A DNA stretch of 64,000 nucleotides, taken from Actinokineospora diospyrosa (GTDB taxonomy: Bacteria > Actinomycetota > Actinomycetes > Mycobacteriales > Pseudonocardiaceae). Below are positions 60,554-64,000 of the stretch, piece after piece. The stretch covers positions 124,001-188,000 of the forward strand of contig NZ_JAMTCO010000004.1 in NCBI RefSeq assembly GCF_024171925.1. The letters run 5' to 3'. Positions within the stretch are counted from its first letter, which is position 1; each line of letters starts with the position of its first letter. The notes below the pieces were generated by a model. That model was not told the origin of the DNA. It ran no database searches and saw nothing but the letters and a program-made list of their open reading frames with translations. A program made the translations under genes and the position numbers.

Positions 60554-61570
60554 ATGTCCGACATCGCCAACACCCCCGAGGGCCTGCGCAAGGCAGCGGT
60601 GCTGCTGCTGCAGATGGGCAAGGACGGCTCGGCCAAGGTCCTGTCGAAGCTGCGCGAAGCCGAGGTGGAGATGCTCTCCGCCGAGGTCGCCCGGCTCGGC
60701 GCGGTCGACGCCACCTACACCAAGACCGTGCTCGACGAGTTCCACGCGATGGCCAAGGCGCGCAAGCACGTGGCGCACGGCGGCATGGACTACGCCCGCG
60801 AGCTGCTGATCGAGACCCTGGGCCACGACCGCGCCGACGAGATCGTCGGGCGCATCGGGGCCACCATGGTCGACGTCCCGTTCCGGTTCCTGCAGCGCGC
60901 CGAGCCGCGCCAGGTGCTCTCCTTCGTGCAGGACGAGCACCCGCAGACGGTGGCGCTGGTGCTGGCGCACATGCCAGCCAACCTGGCCTCCGCGGTGCTC
61001 TCCGGGCTGGCCCCGGAGCGGCAGAGCGAGGTCGCGCTGCGGGTGGCGACCATGGGCCGCACCTCCCCGGAGATCGTGCGCAAGCTGGAGAACCAGCTCG
61101 AGCGCAAGCTCTCCTCGCTGCTGCAGCCCTCGGACGTGTCGACCATCGGCGGCGTCGGTCCGCTGGTGGACATCATCAACCGCTCCGACCGGGCCACCGA
61201 GCGCTCCATCCTCGACGGCCTGGCCAAGCGCTCGCCCGAGCTGGCCGACGAGATCCGCAGCCAGATGTTCATGTTCGAGGACCTGGTCGGCATCGAGGAC
61301 AAGTCGCTGCAGCTGGTGCTGCGCAACGTGTCCCCGGCCGACCTGGCCACCGCGCTCAAGGGTGTGCGCGAGGACGTGCGCGACAAGGTGCTGCGCAACC
61401 TGTCCGAGCGCGCCGCGGAGAGCCTGGTCGAGGAGATCGAGGTGCTCGGCTCGATCCGCCTGCGGGTCGTCGAAGAGGCCCAGGCCAAGATCATCGGCGA
61501 GATCCGCACGCTCGAGGAGTCCGGTCAGATCGTGCTGCGGCGGGGGGATGACGATGAGTTCGTCGCCTGA
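60554..61570 (+). CDS. fliG: flagellar motor switch protein FliG
   Basis: A 338-residue rotor protein from ATG 60554. GLRKAAVLLLQMGKDGSAKVLSKL, EHPQTVALVLAHMPANLAS and MFMFEDLVGIEDKSLQLVLRNV are diagnostic. The charged torque helix is DKVLRNLSERAAESLVEEIE. It transmits torque from the stator and binds FliM. No fliM gene is within the window; it is expected further along. Confidence 0.95.
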   Translation: MSDIANTPEGLRKAAVLLLQMGKDGSAKVLSKLREAEVEMLSAEVARLGAVDATYTKTVLDEFHAMAKARKHVAHGGMDYARELLIETLGHDRADEIVGRIGATMVDVPFRFLQRAEPRQVLSFVQDEHPQTVALVLAHMPANLASAVLSGLAPERQSEVALRVATMGRTSPEIVRKLENQLERKLSSLLQPSDVSTIGGVGPLVDIINRSDRATERSILDGLAKRSPELADEIRSQMFMFEDLVGIEDKSLQLVLRNVSPADLATALKGVREDVRDKVLRNLSERAAESLVEEIEVLGSIRLRVVEEAQAKIIGEIRTLEESGQIVLRRGDDDEFVA

Positions 61571-62189
61571 GCGGATCGGGACCGTGGTGCGCGGCGGGGA
61601 CGCCGCCGTGCCGTTCCAGATCGGCGTCACCTCCGGCAACCAGAGCGGCCGCGCCGGTGCGCACGCCGAGGGCTACGCCACCGGCTGGGCGCAGGGCATG
61701 CGCGAGGCCCGGGAGGCCACCTCGGCCGCCCGCGGCCGCGCCCAGGGCGAGCTGGAGCGGCTGCTGGCCGAGCGCGCCCAGCGCACCGACTTCGCCGTGT
61801 CGGCCGTGGACACCGCGGCCAGGCAGGTGCTGGCCACCACGGTGCGCCGCGCCGAGGACCTGGCCGAGGACGTCCTGGCCGCCGCGGTCGAGTTGGCCGA
61901 GGCGATGCTGGGTACCCAGCTGTCGGTCGCGGTGACCGACAGCGCGCGGGCCGGGCTGGCCCGAGCGGTGGGCGCGCTGCCCGCGACCGCCGCGGTGACC
62001 GTGCGGGTCAACCCGCTCGACCTCACCGAGCTGACCGCGGACGGCGACCCCACCCCCGGCAGGCAGGTCACCCTGGTGGCCGACCCGGCCGTGGCCAGGG
62101 GCGACGCGATCGCGCTGACCTCCGTCACCACCGTTGACGCAACCCTGGGCGCGGCACTGGCCCGGATCCGAGCGGAGCTGGCCCCGTGA
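61554..62189 (+). CDS. fliH: flagellar assembly protein FliH
   Basis: A 211-residue protein overlapping the end of fliG. ATG 61554 is preferred over ATG 61548 because the GGGGGG run then has space to act as a ribosome site. The N-terminal EGYATGWAQGMREAREATSAA is a GxxxG-type FliH start; a long Ala/Glu helix follows. It regulates the FliI ATPase in the export complex. Confidence 0.88.
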   Translation: MSSSPERIGTVVRGGDAAVPFQIGVTSGNQSGRAGAHAEGYATGWAQGMREAREATSAARGRAQGELERLLAERAQRTDFAVSAVDTAARQVLATTVRRAEDLAEDVLAAAVELAEAMLGTQLSVAVTDSARAGLARAVGALPATAAVTVRVNPLDLTELTADGDPTPGRQVTLVADPAVARGDAIALTSVTTVDATLGAALARIRAELAP

Positions 62190-63529
62190 CCCTGACCATC
62201 GACCACCCCGTGTTCGGCGCGCGGTTCGCCTCGCTGCTGCCCGCGGCCAAGCCCACCCGCACCGGTGTCGTCGTCGGCGTCGTCGGCCTGGCGGTCACCG
62301 TGTCGGGCATCGTCGCCCGCATCGGCGACCTGGTCCAGATCGGCCCCGCCGAGCAGCCGCTGCTCGCCGAGGTCGTCGCGCTCGACCACGAGCGGGTGGT
62401 GTGCCTGCCGCTGGGCCCGCTCGGCGGCGTCGGCATCGGCAGCCCGGTCGTCAACACCGGCGGTCCGCTGCGCATCGCCGTCGGCGAGGAGCTGCGCGGG
62501 CGGGTGCTCGACGGCCTGGGCAGGCCGATGGACGGCGGTCCGCCGCTGGTCGGGCTGAGCCGGGTGTCGGTGGACATGGCGCCGCCCTCGGCGATGGAGC
62601 GCTCGCTGATCAGCGAGCCGCTGCAGCTGGGCGTGCGCGCGCTGGACACCATGGTCCCCTGTGGACACGGGCAGCGGATCGGCATCTTCGCGGGCTCCGG
62701 TGTCGGCAAGTCCAGCCTGCTGTCGATGATCACCCGCGGCACCCAGGCGGAGATCACCGTGATCGCGCTGATCGGCGAGCGCGGCCGCGAGGTGCGCGAG
62801 TTCCTGGAGAACGACCTGGGCCCCGAGGGCCTGGCCCGCTCGGTGGTCATCGTGGCGACCTCCGACCAGCCGCCGCTGGTGCGCCTGCGCGCCGGGTTCG
62901 TGGCGACCCGCATCGCCGAGTTCTACCGCGACACCGGCAAGAACGTGCTGCTGATGATGGACAGCCTCACCCGCATCGCCATGGCGCAGCGCGAGGTCGG
63001 CCTGTCCGCGGGCGAGCCGCCCGCGACCCGGGGCTTCCCGCCGTCGGTGTTCGCGCTGCTGCCCACCCTGCTCGAGCGCGCCGGGCCCGCCCCGGTCGGC
63101 GGCATCACCGGGCTCTACACCGTGCTGGTGGAGGGCGACGACCACAACGAGCCGATCGCCGACGCGGCCAGGTCCATCCTGGACGGTCACGTGGTGCTCG
63201 ACCGCAAGCTGGCCACCGCGGGGCACTTCCCCAGCATCGAGGTGCTGGAGTCGGTGTCGCGGGTCACCGGGGCCATCACCACCCCGGCGCAGCGGGCCGA
63301 CTCGGCGACGCTGCGCAGGCTGCTGGCCGCCCAGCGCGACGTGCGCGAGCTGGTGGAGATCGGCGCCTACGTGCCGGGCACCAACCCCGACGCCGACCGC
63401 GCGCTGGCGCTGCGCGGGGAGATCACCGCGTTCCTGCGGCAGAGCATCGACGACCAGGTCCCCGCCGAGGCGGCGTGGCAGCACTTGGCTCAGCTGCTGC
63501 ACGGGACTGCCGATGGTGGGGGGCAGTGA
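62186..63529 (+). CDS. fliI: flagellum-specific ATPase FliI
   Basis: A 447-residue ATPase of the F1-beta type starting at GTG 62186. Walker A is GIFAGSGVGKSSLLSM, followed by ALIGERGREVREF, Walker B NVLLMMDSLTRIAMAQRE (LLMMDSLTRIAMAQRE) and GFPPSVFALLPTLLERAG. It drives export of rod, hook and filament parts. It overlaps fliH and fliJ. Confidence 0.96.
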   Translation: MTLTIDHPVFGARFASLLPAAKPTRTGVVVGVVGLAVTVSGIVARIGDLVQIGPAEQPLLAEVVALDHERVVCLPLGPLGGVGIGSPVVNTGGPLRIAVGEELRGRVLDGLGRPMDGGPPLVGLSRVSVDMAPPSAMERSLISEPLQLGVRALDTMVPCGHGQRIGIFAGSGVGKSSLLSMITRGTQAEITVIALIGERGREVREFLENDLGPEGLARSVVIVATSDQPPLVRLRAGFVATRIAEFYRDTGKNVLLMMDSLTRIAMAQREVGLSAGEPPATRGFPPSVFALLPTLLERAGPAPVGGITGLYTVLVEGDDHNEPIADAARSILDGHVVLDRKLATAGHFPSIEVLESVSRVTGAITTPAQRADSATLRRLLAAQRDVRELVEIGAYVPGTNPDADRALALRGEITAFLRQSIDDQVPAEAAWQHLAQLLHGTADGGGQ

Positions 63530-63975
63530 TGACGATCCGCACCAAGTTGGCCGCCGTGCTGCGCGCGCGCCGGGCCCAGGAGGACATCGCCAAGAGCGCG
63601 GTGACCCGGGCCAACGCGCGCCTGGCCGAGGCCGGTGAGCGCGCCGAGTCGCGCGCCGAGTCACTGCGCGCCTGGTCGGGCCCGCGCGACGGCGACTCGG
63701 CCAGCTACGTGGCCGCGATCGCCGCGGGCCGGGCCCTGGCCGTGGCGCTGAGCGAGGCCCGCGCGCACGAGCGCGCCGCCCGCTCGGAGACCGAGACCGA
63801 GACCGGCGCGCTGCGCGAGGCGGCCATGCGCCGCCGCGGTGTGGAGAAGCTCGTCGAACGGGTGAGTGAGCAGGAACGGCTGGCCGATCTCGCGGCCGAG
63901 CAGCGGGTGGCCGACGAGGTGGCCGGGACGCGACGCGGTGACGCACGAGACGGGCTGGGAGACGACAAGCGATGA
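63529..63975 (+). CDS. fliJ: flagellar export protein FliJ-like
   Basis: A 148-residue coiled-coil protein from ATG 63529, overlapping the fliI stop by one base (TGATG). Charged Ala/Arg/Glu-rich helices (VLRARRAQEDIAKSAVTRANARLAEA; SEQERLADLAAEQRVADEV) suit FliJ. Placement after fliI is standard. Sequence similarity to FliJ is weak, as is usual in this family. Confidence 0.82.
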   Translation: MTIRTKLAAVLRARRAQEDIAKSAVTRANARLAEAGERAESRAESLRAWSGPRDGDSASYVAAIAAGRALAVALSEARAHERAARSETETETGALREAAMRRRGVEKLVERVSEQERLADLAAEQRVADEVAGTRRGDARDGLGDDKR

Positions 63976-64000
63976 GCGGTATCCAGGCGATCATGTCGAG
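63972..64000 (+). CDS. start of a further flagellar-operon gene, cut by the window end
   Basis: ATG 63972 overlaps the fliJ stop as ATGA. Only MSGIQAIMS is visible. In actinobacterial flagellar operons the gene here is commonly a lytic transglycosylase or the hook-length protein FliK, but nine residues cannot decide. Confidence 0.5.

Noticed and set aside
1..64000. tRNA or rRNA genes
   Set aside because: No cloverleaf or ribosomal sequence was recognised by eye; a tRNAscan run would settle this.

Overview
This window reads as chromosomal DNA of a high-GC, motile actinomycete. GC-rich third codon positions, GTG starts, DUF397/DUF5753 regulator pairs, a DUF3558 lipoprotein and an EACC1-caspase pair, together with flagellar genes, suggest a zoospore-forming member of the Pseudonocardiaceae (Actinokineospora or Actinosynnema type). 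The lineage is an inference from gene content; no rRNA or other marker gene is present.

Layout. 0-4 kb: a small helical protein with a DUF3558 lipoprotein, then two overlapping aldehyde dehydrogenases. 4.4-11.1 kb: an EACC1 adaptor plus membrane caspase (putative conflict module), an L,D-transpeptidase-like protein, an MBL-fold hydrolase, small membrane proteins, and a divergent XRE(DUF5753)/DUF397 pair. 11.1-26.6 kb: a long minus-strand catabolic block. It holds a LuxR regulator, a tightly overlapping six-gene set (Zn-dehydrogenase, methyltransferase-like protein, SDR, DMF-amidase-like protein, esterase, aldo/keto reductase), a branched-chain-amino-acid/amide type ABC importer, and a copper amine oxidase. 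26.7-30 kb: glycosyltransferases, one fused to a sugar-nucleotide reductase, and a broken rmlB fragment. 30-36.6 kb: an LLM flavin oxidoreductase, a secreted M4+M28 double protease and an XRE regulator. 36.9-42 kb: an OmpR-type response regulator with its PAS histidine kinase, a divergent second kinase with a degenerate ATP-binding domain, and a small PP2C phosphatase.

42-49 kb: a chemoreceptor, an APC permease and a broken uridine-kinase-like gene lie between two inverted copies of a complex repeat. Each copy carries doublets of the actinomycete DnaA-box consensus TTGTCCACA at a fixed 19-bp spacing, a 141-144 bp long hairpin with compensatory base changes between copies, and 68-bp tandem units. 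This is the most unusual structure in the window.

49-64 kb: the flagellar locus. csrA, fliW, flgL, flgK and flgN are on the minus strand; fliA, flagellin, fliD, fliS, a fliT-like gene, flgB, flgC, fliE, fliF, fliG, fliH, fliI, fliJ and the start of one more gene are on the plus strand. A TCAN-N15-G(C/T)CGA element stands upstream of flgN, flagellin, fliD, flgB and the chemoreceptor gene, which fits a FliA (sigma-28) regulon. The CsrA-FliW pair and GGA motifs in the flagellin leader suggest translational control of flagellin.
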